From the NCBI GenBank assembly GCA_965221105.1, contig OZ244871.1:1612001-1676000 (forward strand): a stretch of DNA of 64,000 nucleotides, given 5' to 3'. The stretch is from GM7GCV1 sp965221105. GTDB lineage: Bacteria > Pseudomonadota > Gammaproteobacteria > Pseudomonadales > GM7GCV1. This document shows, piece by piece, positions 43,449 to 53,901 of this stretch. The translations under genes and the position numbers were made by a program. How positions within the stretch are numbered: position 1 is the stretch's first letter; each line of letters starts with the position of its first letter. The notes under the pieces are model-generated. The model made no database searches. It was not told the origin of the DNA and saw nothing but the letters and a program-made list of their open reading frames with translations.

Positions 43449-46400
43449 GGGGTGACGCTGAGCAGCAACAAGGTGCTCACTATTGCTGCCGGGCAGACCG
43501 AGAGCACCGGCACGGTGAGTCTGACGGCGGTGAACAACGCCGTGGACGCGGCCGACCTGGAGGTGACGGTGTCGGCGACGGCGAGCGGCGGCAACGGCGT
43601 GGCGGCCCCGGACGACGTGACGCTCACCATCACTGACGATGACGGGGTGCCGACGGTGTCGGTGGGTGATGCGACGGCGGTCACCGAGGGCAATGACACG
43701 AGCGCGACCACCGACATGACCTTCACGGTGACGCTCTCGGCGGTGAGCGGCAAGGTGGTGGCGGTGCCCTACACGCTCACGGGCACCGCGACGGCGGATG
43801 ACGACTACACCGATCCCGCCACCAAGTCGGTGACCATTGCGGCGGGGCAGACGAGCGCCGACATCACCATCCCGGTCAAGGGCGACACGATCGACGAGCC
43901 GAACGAGACGGTCATCGTCACCCTGGGCAGTCCGACCAACGCCACTGTCTCCACCACCGCCGGGGCTGGCACCGGCACGGGCACCATCACTGACGATGAC
44001 ACCCGGGGCGTGACGGTGACCCCGACATCCAAGGCGCTGACGCTGGCGGAGGCCGACGACGGCGTTACCGACAGCGTGGCCGAGAACGAGGCCAGCTACA
44101 CGGTGGTGCTCGACAGCGCACCCACCGCCACCGTGACGGTGAGGCTCACCAATCCGCGGAACTCGCCGGTGACGCTCGACAAAACCACGCTGACCTTCAC
44201 CACTGGCAACTGGGACGACGCCCAGCAGGTGACGGTGACGGCGGTCGACGATGACATCGACAACGCGGGCGACGAACGCACAGCGACGCTCGCCCACGCC
44301 GTGAGCGGCGGCGGCTACGGGGCCTCGGAGAACTTCAATGTAGCGGTCACGGTCACCGACGACGATGAGTCCGGGTTCGCTTTTGATCCGGCCTCGCTGA
44401 CGCTGACGGAGGGCGGCACTGACGGGACCTACGGGGTGGCGCTGGCGAGTCGGCCGACTGGGGCGGTGACGGTGACGGTGGTGGCACCCGCCGGGGAGCA
44501 GGTCACCCTGGATGGCCCGGACGCGGGCAGCGCCTTCAGCAAGAGCGAGACGATCGAGTTCACCACGGGCAACTGGAGTACGGCGCAGACGGTGACGGTG
44601 CGGGCGGGCGAGGACGACGACGCGGCCGGCGACACGGCGACACTGAGCCACACGGCGAGCGGCGGCGGCTACAACGCGGTGACGGGCAGCCTGGTGGTGA
44701 CGGTGACCGATGACGACAGGCCGGGGCTTGCGTTTGATCCGGCCTCGCTGACGGTGGCGGAGGGCGGCAGCGGCAGCTACGAGGTGGCGCTGGCAACACA
44801 GCCATCGGCGGCGGTGACGGTGACACTGACGGCTCCCGCCGGGCTTGCGGTGGATACGGACGGGGAGGCCGAGGGCGACCAGACCACCCTCGCGTTCACG
44901 ACCACCAACTGGGCCACGGGCAAGCCGGTGACGGTGACGGCGGATGATGACAGCCTGTATGATGCGGAGGCCCGTATCCGGCGCATCGGTCATGCCGCGA
45001 GTGGCGGCGACTACAACACGGTGACGGGCAGCCTGGCGGTGACGGTGACTGACGACGATGGTGAGCCCACCCTCGCCATCGCCGATGCGAGCGCCGCCGA
45101 GGGCGAGGCCATCACCTTCACGGTGACCCGCTCCGGGGCGACGGGGGCGGCGGCGAGCGTGCAGTGGGCCACTGCTGCCGATGCCAGCGAGGGGGCGACG
45201 CAGGCCACTGCTGGGACCGACTACACGGCGGTGACGACGGCACGCACGCTGTCTTTCGCGAAGGGCGACACCACCAAGACCTTGACGGTGGCGACCACCG
45301 AGGACACCCTCGACGAGCCTGTCGAGACCTTCCTGGTCAGGCTCACCGGTGCCACCGGTGCCACTGTCGGCGACGCTGAGGCCACGGGCACGATCACCGA
45401 CGACGATGCTGCGCCGACCGGCATCGCGCTGTCGGTGAATCCGACCTCGGTCGCGGAGAACGCGGCGACGGCGGCGACGGTCACCGTGACGGCGACGGTG
45501 ACGGGCGGCACCACCTACGCGGCGGCGACCGCGGTCACCGTCTCGGTCGGGGACGGCAGCGACAGCGCCGTCTCGGGCACCGACTACGCCGCGGTGTCGG
45601 ATGTCACCATTACCATTCCGGCGGGCGCGGCGAGCGCCACGGGCACGTTCAGCCTTGACCCGACCGACGACAGCCTCGCCGAGGGCGCCGAGACGCTCAC
45701 CGTGTCCGGTGTCTCTGGCACCCTCGACGTGACCGATGCTGAGATCACCATCACCGACAACGATGTAGCGGCGATCACGCTCATGCCCAACTCGATTGAA
45801 ATTCCGATGGGCGGGCAGCGCACCTACCAGGTGATGCTGTCGAGCGAGCCGAGCACGACCGTGAAGGTTGTCATCGAAGAATCCGTCGATGGCTATGTGA
45901 CGTGTGCGCCGCAGGAGCTTGAGTTCACCACGTCGGACTGGATGAAGCCGCAAACCGTGATGGTGACCGCCAACGGCGATTTCGTTGTGCAAGCGCAGGA
46001 CGAGGAAGGCATGGACTCGCTGGGGCTGCAGCATACTGCCAGCGGCAATGAGTATGAAGGCGTGAGATCTGAGATGCCCGTGGAGATCCTGGCGACCGAA
46101 TCTCTCACGCCAGATTCCCTCACCATCTCGGTGGACGATGCCGAAGGCCCCGAAGGCGACTGGCTGCGCTTCCGGGTGCATCTGTCGCAGCCATCACCGG
46201 GCGGCGTACGGGTGAAGTACCGCACCACTTCCGGGGAGGCCTGGGGCTTGAGGGTGCCTCGGGACGACGGGGTGAACTGGGACGAAAGGGACTACGACAC
46301 CGTCGACGGCGTCCTGCGTTTCGATGCGGGCGAGCAAGAGAAGATCGTGCGCGTGTGGGCGCGCGCCGAAGACGGGCATTACGATCCCGGCGAGACCTTC

Positions 46401-48737
46401 TTCCTGGATATCCACGACCCCGTGGGCGCCACGCTTGCGAACCCGGGTAATGAATACCCGCTGCCGCTCTCGCCGGAGGTCATGGGCAGAGTGGACGGCA
46501 GCATGAGCCGCGCCATCGGCACCATCATCGGCGAGATGCCCGAGCCGCTCAAGGTGTCGATCAGCGTCAACAAGGATGTCGTCACCGAGGGCGAAGACTG
46601 GACGATCATCCAAGTGACGGCCTCCGCGCCCTACGGCGCGCGCCGTTCCATCCGAATTCCGCTGACGTGCGTCGGCGGCACTGCCGAGGCGGACGACTTC
46701 GACTGCCCCACCGGGCTGACCATTCATCACGGAGACGCATACGGGCAGGCGGGCTTCGAGATCCGCCAGGACGACGACACAGACGATGAGACCTTCACGA
46801 TCTCCATTGGCGAGCCGTTGACCACCGATGCCGCTAGCACGAATGCCATGTTCGTTCGTGGCTCCGTCTCCTCGGTCGAACTGACCGTGCTCGACGACGA
46901 TAGCGAATCCGTCGGGAACGACCCCTACGACGGGCTGACCGTGTCGATCGCCGATGCCACCGCGCAGGAAGGCGAGGAGGACCTGTGGTTCGAGATCACG
47001 CTGAACCGGCCAGCGCCGGGTCCGGTGACGTTCCATGCAGAATCCGAATCGGGTACCGCGCGCTCGCCCAATGACTACCAATACTTATCTAGGAGGGAGA
47101 TCCGGTTTGAGGAGGGCGAGCGGATGCAGCGGCTGCCCGTGTGGGTGCATGATGATGACATCGACGAGGGTAGCGAGACGATGACCGTGGTGCTGTCCAA
47201 TCTCCAGCCCGCCGGAGTCAAGTTCGCCCGGGATCGGGCGACCGGCACCATCAAGAACTCCGATCCGATCCCCGGTGCCTGGCTGGCCCGCTTCGGGCGC
47301 ACTGTGGCCGACCAGGCCATCGACAGCGTGACAGACAGGCTGCGGGCGCTGCGCACGCCTGGTTTCGAGGGCAGCCTGTCCTTCCCCGGCAGTGGCCACG
47401 GAGCGGGAGAACCCAGCGGCGAAGCCGAAAACGGGCAGTTGATAGCTGGCGCGCCAAACGCAGCCAATGCGGCAGCAGGCCATGGACGTGGCGGAGGATT
47501 GTCGGCCGGAGGTGAAGTCGCTGGGGAAGAGATGTCGCTCAAGAGGATGCTGCTGCGGCAGCTGGGCACAGGGTCATTCATCCACACCCATGAAGCCGAC
47601 TCCGCGGGCGGTACCCTAGCCTGGTGGGGCAAGGGAACGCAATCACAATTCTCTGGCCGGGATAAGAGCTTGAGCCTTGGCGGCGATGTGCTGACACTGA
47701 CGCTTGGCGCCGATTATGGGCGCGGCCCTTGGGTGGCGGGCGTGGGGCTCCTGCATTCCATTGGCAGTGGCGAATGGTCCGGCGCAGGGGACGGCGAACT
47801 GGAGGCATCGCTCACGTCCGTAGCGCCTTATGCTGCCTGGTCGCCTGGCGAGCGCCTGCAGCTGTGGAGCACCGCTGGCCTTGGGCTGGGATCGCTCGGA
47901 GTGACACTGGACAAGGGCGGCGACGGTGCCGAGCGAATTGATACGGACATGGACTGGCGGATGGCGGCCGTCGGGGCGCGGGGCGATTTGTTCGCAGGGA
48001 CGGGCGAGGATGGTTTGACCGCGGCGGTCATCGCCGATGCGATGTGGACTGAAACATCCTCGGCGCGCGCCGACGGGCTGGTTGCGGCGCGGGCTGGCGT
48101 CAGCCGCCTGCGCCTGGGCCTTGAAACGAGCCTGAAGGCGCAGCTGGAAGGCGGCATGCGCCTCGCTCCGAAGCTGGAACTGGGTGTACGCCAGGACGGT
48201 GGGGACGCCGAAACCGGGCGTGGAGCATATGTTGGCGCCGGGCTTGCGCTGACCGACCCGAACTCAGGCATCGCTTTCGACCTTGAAGGCCAGACGCTGA
48301 TCTCGCACGATGAAGAGACTTTCAGGGAATGGGGCATGTCGGCGTCGCTTACGTTCGACCCCCGGCCGGACTCCGAGCGCGGCCTGTCGCTGTCGCTGCG
48401 GCATGACCTGGGAGGTCAATCGAGCGGCGGGATGCAGACCATGTTTTCGCCGGAGGCACTGTCAATGGGCGGCCCGGTGTCCGGCGTGTCCGGCGGCACG
48501 GCCACTTGGGCGGTCGAGACGGGCTACGGCATACCGGCTTTTGGCGAGCGCTATACGGCAACCCCGCGTCTGAGCTACGGGCTGTCCGCCGGAAGCAGGG
48601 AGTACGGGCTGGGCTGGCGGCTCAGTCCGGCGCAGCGCGTTCCCGATGTGACGCTTGGCGTGCTGGCCAGGCGGCGCGAAAGCGTGCAGGCGCCGCCTGA
48701 GCACGAGATCGAAATCGAAATCAGCGCAAGCTGGTGA
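43105..48737 (+). pseudogene. Giant Calx-beta repeat surface protein, 3' part with autotransporter-like barrel
   Basis: The continuing frame carries about nine more Calx-beta-type repeats to about 47260 (VTDDD, TITDDD). A low-complexity linker follows, then a C-terminal domain of roughly 380 residues that looks like an outer-membrane beta barrel: LAWWGKGTQSQFSGRD, LTLGADYGRGPWVAGVGLLHS, YAAWSPGERLQLWSTAGLG, alternating strands, and a terminal W after IEIEISAS. This is autotransporter-like: the barrel would anchor the protein while the Calx-beta stalk is exposed. As it stands this half has no start or signal peptide. A copy of the 370-bp module lies at 45394-45763. Confidence 0.85.
45394..45763 (+). 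repeat. 370-bp coding repeat, copy 2
   Basis: Second copy of the module at 42599-42968, in the same orientation and about 2.8 kb downstream. The two differ only where they leave the repeat (GACAACGAG versus GACAACGAT). Confidence 0.88.
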
Positions 48738-48744
48738 AGATGCC

Positions 48745-48924
48745 CTAGTCCAGATAGTCAAGAATCTTCTGAACGCACGATTCGATTGATTGAACACCCG
48801 CCCGCAGGTGAACCTCAGGCTCGTTGGGTGCCTCGTAGTCGCTGCCGACGCCCGTGAAGTTCGGTAATTCGCCGCTTCGCTTCTTCCAGTGGCGTATCGA
48901 CAAAAATCTTGACGAACTCGCCTT
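48745..48924 (-). pseudogene. C-terminal fragment of an adenylylsulfate kinase-type gene
   Basis: The frame reads SGELPNFTGVGSDYEAPNEPEVHLRAGVQSIESCVQKILDYLD, matching the end of CysC/CysNC proteins (GEIKNFTGIDSPYEAPxxPE). Upstream, a different frame reads GEFVKIFVDTPLEEAKR, the preceding CysC block, but the RDPKGLY segment between is missing and the frame shifts. The fragment begins at IS remnant D. APS kinase makes PAPS for sulfation; this copy is dead. Confidence 0.75.
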
Positions 48925-49004
48925 TGCCCATGACCCTGTGCGATCATGAAACGCACACACCAGAGAACCTCCTCCCTATGATGTTAAGGGGGGTGAGTAG
49001 GTAC
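48925..49004 (-). mobile_element. IS66-like remnant D (one end only, 80 bp)
   Basis: Contains the methylase/transposase leader region (TGCCCATGACCCTGTGCGAT to CTATGATGTTAAGG) and the degenerate terminal repeat GGTGAGTAGGTAC. Everything from the methylase start codon inward is gone; it abuts the CysC fragment. Confidence 0.85.
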
Positions 49005-49517
49005 GGCTAATTTAAGGCCCAATAAACGCGACATGCCTTGTCAGTCTCTTATCAAGACTTGGCTCGCTGATGATGTCCAGCAGAACCGCAATGGTTGATG
49101 GGACGCGAATGCCAAGGGCTTTTTTCTCGGATCGAACGATCCTCCTCAATGGCCTGAGTGCAGCCAGCAAGATTGGGATTCGACAAGAGCGCCACCAGAT
49201 GCATAATCTGTTCTCTGGCCAGTTCCAGCATGGTCAGGTACCAGGCTGCACGCCACCTGGGTGGGAACTCTGTGGCCACACCAGACACTGTATTCAGAGG
49301 TGCAGAAAAGCATATGCGTGTATCCTTACAGTGAATTGTCCTTCCGGCTGCAATTTGCAGAACAGACATATTTTTGGAACACTGTGAGAGGAGTACGTAT
49401 CACAATGCTCCATACCCATCCAACAGTGCGGAAGTTGTGACCCACCTTATGTGTATCCTGTCCAAATATACTCCTGCTGATTTTCGGGTGATCTGGCACC
49501 ATTGATCGGTATCAATC
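49005..49517. other. Intergenic region before the AAA-ATPase gene
   Basis: 513 bases. A minus-strand frame (49052-49369, about 105 codons) has one protein-like stretch (RWRAAWYLTMLELAREQIMHLVALLSNPN) but no recognised family and no ribosome site, so I do not call it a gene. No terminator or RNA gene seen. Confidence 0.3.
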
Positions 49518-51077
49518 ATGGATCGTCGCCAGCTCCCCATCGGTATACAGTCCTTCCGGAGAATCCGGGAACGGGACTGCTACTATGTCGACAAGACCCC
49601 GCTCATCCGGCGGCTCGTAGACACGGGGGATTTCTATTTCCTGTCCCGTCCTCGCCGGTTCGGCAAGAGCCTTCTGGTCGATACCCTGCGGGAACTGTTC
49701 GAGGGCAGCGAGGAACTGTTCCGGGGCCTGGACATACACGGACACTGGGACTGGTCGGTCAGGCATCCGGTGGTCAGGCTCAGCTTCGGCGGGAAGTACA
49801 ACGAACCGGGGGATCTCCATAGCAACATCATCAGCCAACTGGCGATGATTGAGCACAGAGCCGGACTCCCGGCCATGTCAGAGACCGGGCCGGATCGATT
49901 GCAGAATCTTTTGTATCGTCTGCACCATGCCACCGGGCACCAGGTGGTGGTGCTGGTCGACGAGTACGACAAGCCGATCCTGGATGTGCTGGAGAACCCG
50001 GAGCTGGCGACAGCGAACCGAGACTACCTCAGGGGATTCTACGGCATCATCAAGGACAGCGCCGAGCATGTCCGCTTCGTGTTCGTCACCGGGGTGAGCA
50101 TGTTCTCCAAGGTGAGCCTGTTTTCAGGTCTCAACAACCTGGACAACATCAGCCTCGACCCGGAGTTCGCTACCATCTGCGGCTACACCGACCGGGATCT
50201 GGACAGGGTATTCGCTCCGGAACTCCCCGGACTGGACCGGGACGAGATCCGGAAATGGTACAACGGCTATCACTGGCTCGGTGATGAGAAGCTCTACAAT
50301 CCGTTCGACCTGTTGCTGCTGTTCAGGAAGCGGCGGTTCATGCCCCACTGGTTCGAGACCGGTTCGCCCACCTTCCTGTACCGGATGATGATGGAGAACG
50401 AGGTGAGCCCGATGGAACTGGAAAGCAGGACGACTGACGAGAAATTGGTCTCGCAGTTCGATGTGGGTGATATTGGGATAGATGCCCTGCTGTTCCAGAC
50501 AGGATACCTGACGATCACCAGAGAGAAGAGGGAGGGCTTCAAGACGTTCTATGTCCTGGACTATCCCAATTTCGAGGTGCAGCAGAGCCTGAACCAGGGT
50601 CTGCTGGAGTATATCACCCATCGCGGGGTGGCTGCCGATGACCAGGGGAAGGAGTTAGCCCGGCTCCTCGGGGACAATGATTTCGAGGGGTTTAGAGAAC
50701 AGCTCAGATCATTTCTGGCGGGGGTGCCCTATCCGTGGCATGACAGTGGAGGCCTTGGCCGCTACGAGTCCTGGTATGCAAGTATGCTGTACATGGGGTT
50801 CCGGGCCATCGGCGTCGATCTCCGGGTGGAAGATATTTCGAGCCATGGGCGGGCGGACATGGTGGTGTTTTATTCGGGTCAGGTCTTCGTGCTGGAGTTC
50901 AAGATGGCAGAGAGCGCAGAGAGTACAGAAGACATGCTCGATTCGGCCATTGTGCAGATGCGGGATCGTGGATACGCGGAAAAATATCTGGATCGCGGAG
51001 AGTCGATCACTCTGGTTGGCTTGGCTTTCGGAGGGGACGAGCGGAACCTTCTGGGAATACGGGCTGAAATCGGCTGA
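49518..51077 (+). CDS. AAA-ATPase-like / PD-(D/E)XK nuclease-superfamily protein
   Basis: 519 residues. The N-terminal AAA-ATPase_like domain (PF09820 type) has PIGIQSFRRIRERDCYYVDKTPLIRRLVD, the P-loop FLSRPRRFGKSLLVDTL near residue 44, VVVLVDEYDKPILDVL near 145, and FVTGVSMFSKVSLFSGLNNLDNI. The C-terminal PD-(D/E)XK domain has RYESWYASMLYMGFRAIGVDLRVEDISSHGRADMVVFYSGQVFVLEFKMAE near 443, where Asp, Glu and Lys form the nuclease-like core, then AEKYLDRGESITLVGLAF. The length fits the family. Function is unknown; the family expands in IS-rich bacteria. IS remnant E begins 37 bases after the stop. Confidence 0.92.
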   Translation: MDRRQLPIGIQSFRRIRERDCYYVDKTPLIRRLVDTGDFYFLSRPRRFGKSLLVDTLRELFEGSEELFRGLDIHGHWDWSVRHPVVRLSFGGKYNEPGDLHSNIISQLAMIEHRAGLPAMSETGPDRLQNLLYRLHHATGHQVVVLVDEYDKPILDVLENPELATANRDYLRGFYGIIKDSAEHVRFVFVTGVSMFSKVSLFSGLNNLDNISLDPEFATICGYTDRDLDRVFAPELPGLDRDEIRKWYNGYHWLGDEKLYNPFDLLLLFRKRRFMPHWFETGSPTFLYRMMMENEVSPMELESRTTDEKLVSQFDVGDIGIDALLFQTGYLTITREKREGFKTFYVLDYPNFEVQQSLNQGLLEYITHRGVAADDQGKELARLLGDNDFEGFREQLRSFLAGVPYPWHDSGGLGRYESWYASMLYMGFRAIGVDLRVEDISSHGRADMVVFYSGQVFVLEFKMAESAESTEDMLDSAIVQMRDRGYAEKYLDRGESITLVGLAFGGDERNLLGIRAEIG

Positions 51078-51113
51078 TGAGGACGGCTTCACCAATCCTG
51101 ACAATGAGGTATG

Positions 51114-51820
51114 GTAACTACTCGCTCCCCTTCTCCTGCTTGATCATTTCGGCGGCGCTGCCGTTGAGGGCGATCTGGACGGTGGTCAGCGGGTTGTAGC
51201 CCTGGTTGGCCATGGACTGGAGATAGCTGGAGATTCGGCAGTGGGCCTCGGCGTGGCGGAGGGTTCGGAAGTACCCGGAGACTGTCTGCCTGACTGTGGC
51301 CATGCGGATATCGCACTCGGCGCGGGTGTTGGTGAACGGGATGTCCGGGTCACGGGCGAAGCGCGGCACCTCGGTGTCGCACTGGGTCAGCGCCTCGTGG
51401 AGGTTTTCAGCGTCGGACTTGAAGGCTGCCTCGTCGAGGGCCGTGGCGTCGAGTTCACTGACCGTTCGGCAGGTTCCGCTCAGGAGCCTGGCCATGCGCC
51501 GGGCCCAGACCTGACCCTGGACGTCCTCGACGAACCTGAGGTCGCGCAGCAGGTGGGCACCGCACAGCGCGTGGCCACAGTGATCGTCGGCAACAGAGCT
51601 GGCCCATCGGTCTCGAACCAGGATGCCGCCGTAGCGGGGGGATGATGCCCAGGGGCATCTCGATGTACACCGAGTGCGGCGGCATCAGCGCGATCAGCGC
51701 CTGACACAACCCGCTGTTGCCTTGGAACCACACGATGCGGTGCCCATGACCCTGTGCGATCATGAAACGCACACATCGGAGAACCTCCTCCCTATGAGGT
51801 CAAGGGGGGTGAGTAGTTAC
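51114..51820 (-). mobile_element. IS66-like element, remnant E (707 bp)
   Basis: Both terminal repeats are present (GTAACTACTCGC at 51114, GAGTAGTTAC to 51820), but the flanks (GAGGTATG and ATCGGGGT) do not match, so the neighbouring DNA has been rearranged. Inside are the last 125 codons of tnpC with gaps, part of its middle in another frame, and the first codons of the methylase up to PPHSVYIE, with a missing G that shifts the frame. The methylase part shows that E descends from a methylase-bearing element. Confidence 0.88.
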
Positions 51821-51889
51821 ATCGGGGTTTAATTCACTCGCCAACGACCTGTCACACAACCTGTGGCGTGCAATTACAAGGTCGGGCGG

Positions 51890-53125
51890 TCATGGTGGCC
51901 TGCGGTAGGCAACCTGCACGACATCCGTCGTCCCGGCCGCGAAACCCGCTGCACTCGACGCAAGGTAAAAATTCCACATCCGGCAAAAGCGATTATCGAA
52001 GCCGAGCTCGGCAATCCGGTTCCACCGGGAATTGAACCGGCGACGCCATTCTCGAAGCGTGTGCGAATAACTGTCTGCAAAAGACCGAACCGAAATCTCC
52101 TTGAGGCCCGTGGCCTTGGCCCGTTCATGCAAGACAGACGGGCACAGCAGCATGCCGCCGGGAAAGATATGCTTTTGTATGAAGTCGGCTTTGGTACGGT
52201 ACCGGGGGAACAACCGGTCTGCAATCGTGATCGCCTGGACCACTGCAGTTGTGCCTGGCCGCAGCCGGTCGTGCAGTACCGAGAAATAGGCCGGCCAGTA
52301 CTTCTCTCCGACCGCTTCGATCATCTCGATCGAGACGACCCCGTCAAACAGGCCGTGCTGATCGCGATAATCGCGCAGCAGGATCTCCGCACGATCCGCG
52401 AGCCCCGCCCTGGAGAGCCGACGCTGGGCAAAACTTCGCTGTTCCTCAGAGATCGTGAGCCCGGTAAGCCGCACACCACGTTCACGGATGGCATATTCTG
52501 CGAACCCGCCCCACCCGCAGCCAATCTCAAGAATGTGCGCACCCGGCTTCACCCCAAGCTGGTCGCAGATCGCCGCATACTTGTTCCGCTGTGCCTGGTC
52601 GAGACTCTCCTGTCCGCTTTCGAACAATGCCGACGAGTAGGTCATCGACTGGTCGAGCCAGGTTTCGTAGAAGGCATTACCAAGATCATAATGGTGCGCA
52701 ATGTTGCGCCGTGACCCTCTTCGACTGTTGGCGTTTCGATAGTGGTGCAGCCTTTCCCGGAGTCCAAGAAACCAGGCACCAGGAAAACGGTGTGCCAGGT
52801 TCTCGTTGTTGAGCAAGATGACGTCCAATAGGTCCTGCAGGTTGGGTGTCGTCCACCACCCTTCCATGTACATTTCAGCAAATCCCAGATTGCCTTCACC
52901 GATCAGGCGCCGGATAAAGCCCGGATTGAGGATGTCGACGCTTGCCTGCGGCCCCGGTTCCCGACCCACCACACGCAGCCGCCCGCCATCAGGAAGTGCG
53001 ACTTCGATCGATCCGCGTTCGACACGGTTCAGGATTGACAGAAAGAGCTGGAGACGACGCCGAGCGAACCATCCGGTCCCCATCGATGTCCGGTGTGGGC
53101 TGTTTTTCCCGGCCTGGACAGTCAC
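51890..53125 (-). CDS. cfa: Cyclopropane-fatty-acyl-phospholipid synthase-type methyltransferase
   Basis: 411 residues from GTG 53125, overlapping the SDR stop. The N-terminal Cfa lipid-binding region includes FAEMYMEGWWTTPNLQDLLDVIL and is followed by NIAHHYDLGNAFYETWLDQSMTYSSALFE. The SAM site is ILEIGCGWGGFAEYA (about 198-212), with FDGVVSIEMIEAVGEKYWPAYF and RTKADFIQKHIFPGG later; these are all standard Cfa blocks. It transfers a methyl or methylene group from SAM to unsaturated phospholipid acyl chains. In ECF11-type clusters of other bacteria Cfa-like proteins take part in the singlet-oxygen response. It is the last gene of the operon read from 58164. Confidence 0.93.
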   Translation of the reverse strand: MTVQAGKNSPHRTSMGTGWFARRRLQLFLSILNRVERGSIEVALPDGGRLRVVGREPGPQASVDILNPGFIRRLIGEGNLGFAEMYMEGWWTTPNLQDLLDVILLNNENLAHRFPGAWFLGLRERLHHYRNANSRRGSRRNIAHHYDLGNAFYETWLDQSMTYSSALFESGQESLDQAQRNKYAAICDQLGVKPGAHILEIGCGWGGFAEYAIRERGVRLTGLTISEEQRSFAQRRLSRAGLADRAEILLRDYRDQHGLFDGVVSIEMIEAVGEKYWPAYFSVLHDRLRPGTTAVVQAITIADRLFPRYRTKADFIQKHIFPGGMLLCPSVLHERAKATGLKEISVRSFADSYSHTLREWRRRFNSRWNRIAELGFDNRFCRMWNFYLASSAAGFAAGTTDVVQVAYRRPP

Positions 53126-53901
53126 GATGGCTTCCCCCCTTTGCCGGTGACGAGTGCCAGCAGCGCAAAATAAAGAGGCCGGGGCACGGCGGCGAGGATT
53201 CTGAAGGGCACCTTCATGGCACAGGGGAAGGCGATTTCGAAACGTCCTCGCACCATGCCGCGCGCAATGCGCTCGGCTGCCGCTTCAGGGGTCATGAGAA
53301 AGGGCATCCTGAAGCTGTTCTTCTCGGTCAGACGGGTTGCGATGAACCCCGGATTGCAGACCTGCACCTTTATGCCGTATTTACGCACGTCACAACGCAG
53401 GTTTTCGGCAAGATGGATCAGGGCCGACTTGGTTGCTCCGTACCCCCAGGCGCTAGGTAGTCCGCGATACCCGGATAGCGAACCCAGCAGCACGATATGG
53501 CCTGACCCCTGTTTCAAGAATGCCGGAACGCATACCGCGAGGGTGCGCAGCGCACCTGTAAGATTGACATCGACCATCGTTTCCAATGCATCCAGGTCGG
53601 GACTGTGCGCTGACATCGGCTCATAGGCACCGGCGCAGTATATTACACCATCTATCCTGCCGACCCGGCTGAAGACTTCCAGCGCCTGGGCGCTGTCGCA
53701 AACATCGAACGGCACTGCTGCATGACCCCCCAGGGTCGTGTGCACCGGTGCGATCTCGTTGAGCAGCCCGGCAAGTGCCGCACCGTTTCGTGCCGAGGCA
53801 ACGACGGCGACCCCTTCCCGTGCCAATCGCAGGGCGAGACAGCGGCCGATGCCTGCACTCGCGCCGACCAGCCAGAAGCGTTTTCCCGCAAGTCTGTTCA
53901 T
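53122..53901 (-). CDS. Short-chain dehydrogenase/reductase
   Basis: 259 residues. The NAD(P) site is FWLVGASAGIGRCLALRLAREG at about 10-31 (GASAGIG), NAG-type motif region is IYCAGAYEPMS, and the catalytic YxxxK is in WGYGATKSALIHLAENL. A C-terminal hydrophobic segment (FRILAAVPRPLYFALLALVTG) suggests membrane association. It overlaps the genes on both sides by four bases (ATGA, GTGA). The same SDR type accompanies Cfa and DUF1365 in related clusters, where it is thought to act on lipids; the substrate is unknown. Confidence 0.9.
   Translation of the reverse strand: MNRLAGKRFWLVGASAGIGRCLALRLAREGVAVVASARNGAALAGLLNEIAPVHTTLGGHAAVPFDVCDSAQALEVFSRVGRIDGVIYCAGAYEPMSAHSPDLDALETMVDVNLTGALRTLAVCVPAFLKQGSGHIVLLGSLSGYRGLPSAWGYGATKSALIHLAENLRCDVRKYGIKVQVCNPGFIATRLTEKNSFRMPFLMTPEAAAERIARGMVRGRFEIAFPCAMKVPFRILAAVPRPLYFALLALVTGKGGKPS

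Noticed and set aside
41450..46000. Regular repeats suggesting a CRISPR array
   Set aside because: The repeats are coding, about 300 bases long and protein-domain sized, without 28-37 base repeats or spacers and with no cas genes.
42789..46181. A 1130-codon open frame on the minus strand inside the adhesin gene
   Set aside because: It is the antisense of GC-rich Calx-beta repeats; the repeats suppress stops on both strands. The translation is His/Arg-rich low-complexity sequence with no domain.
49052..49369. Possible 105-codon minus-strand gene upstream of the AAA-ATPase
   Set aside because: No ribosome site, no recognised family, and an equally long frame opposite it; not supported.
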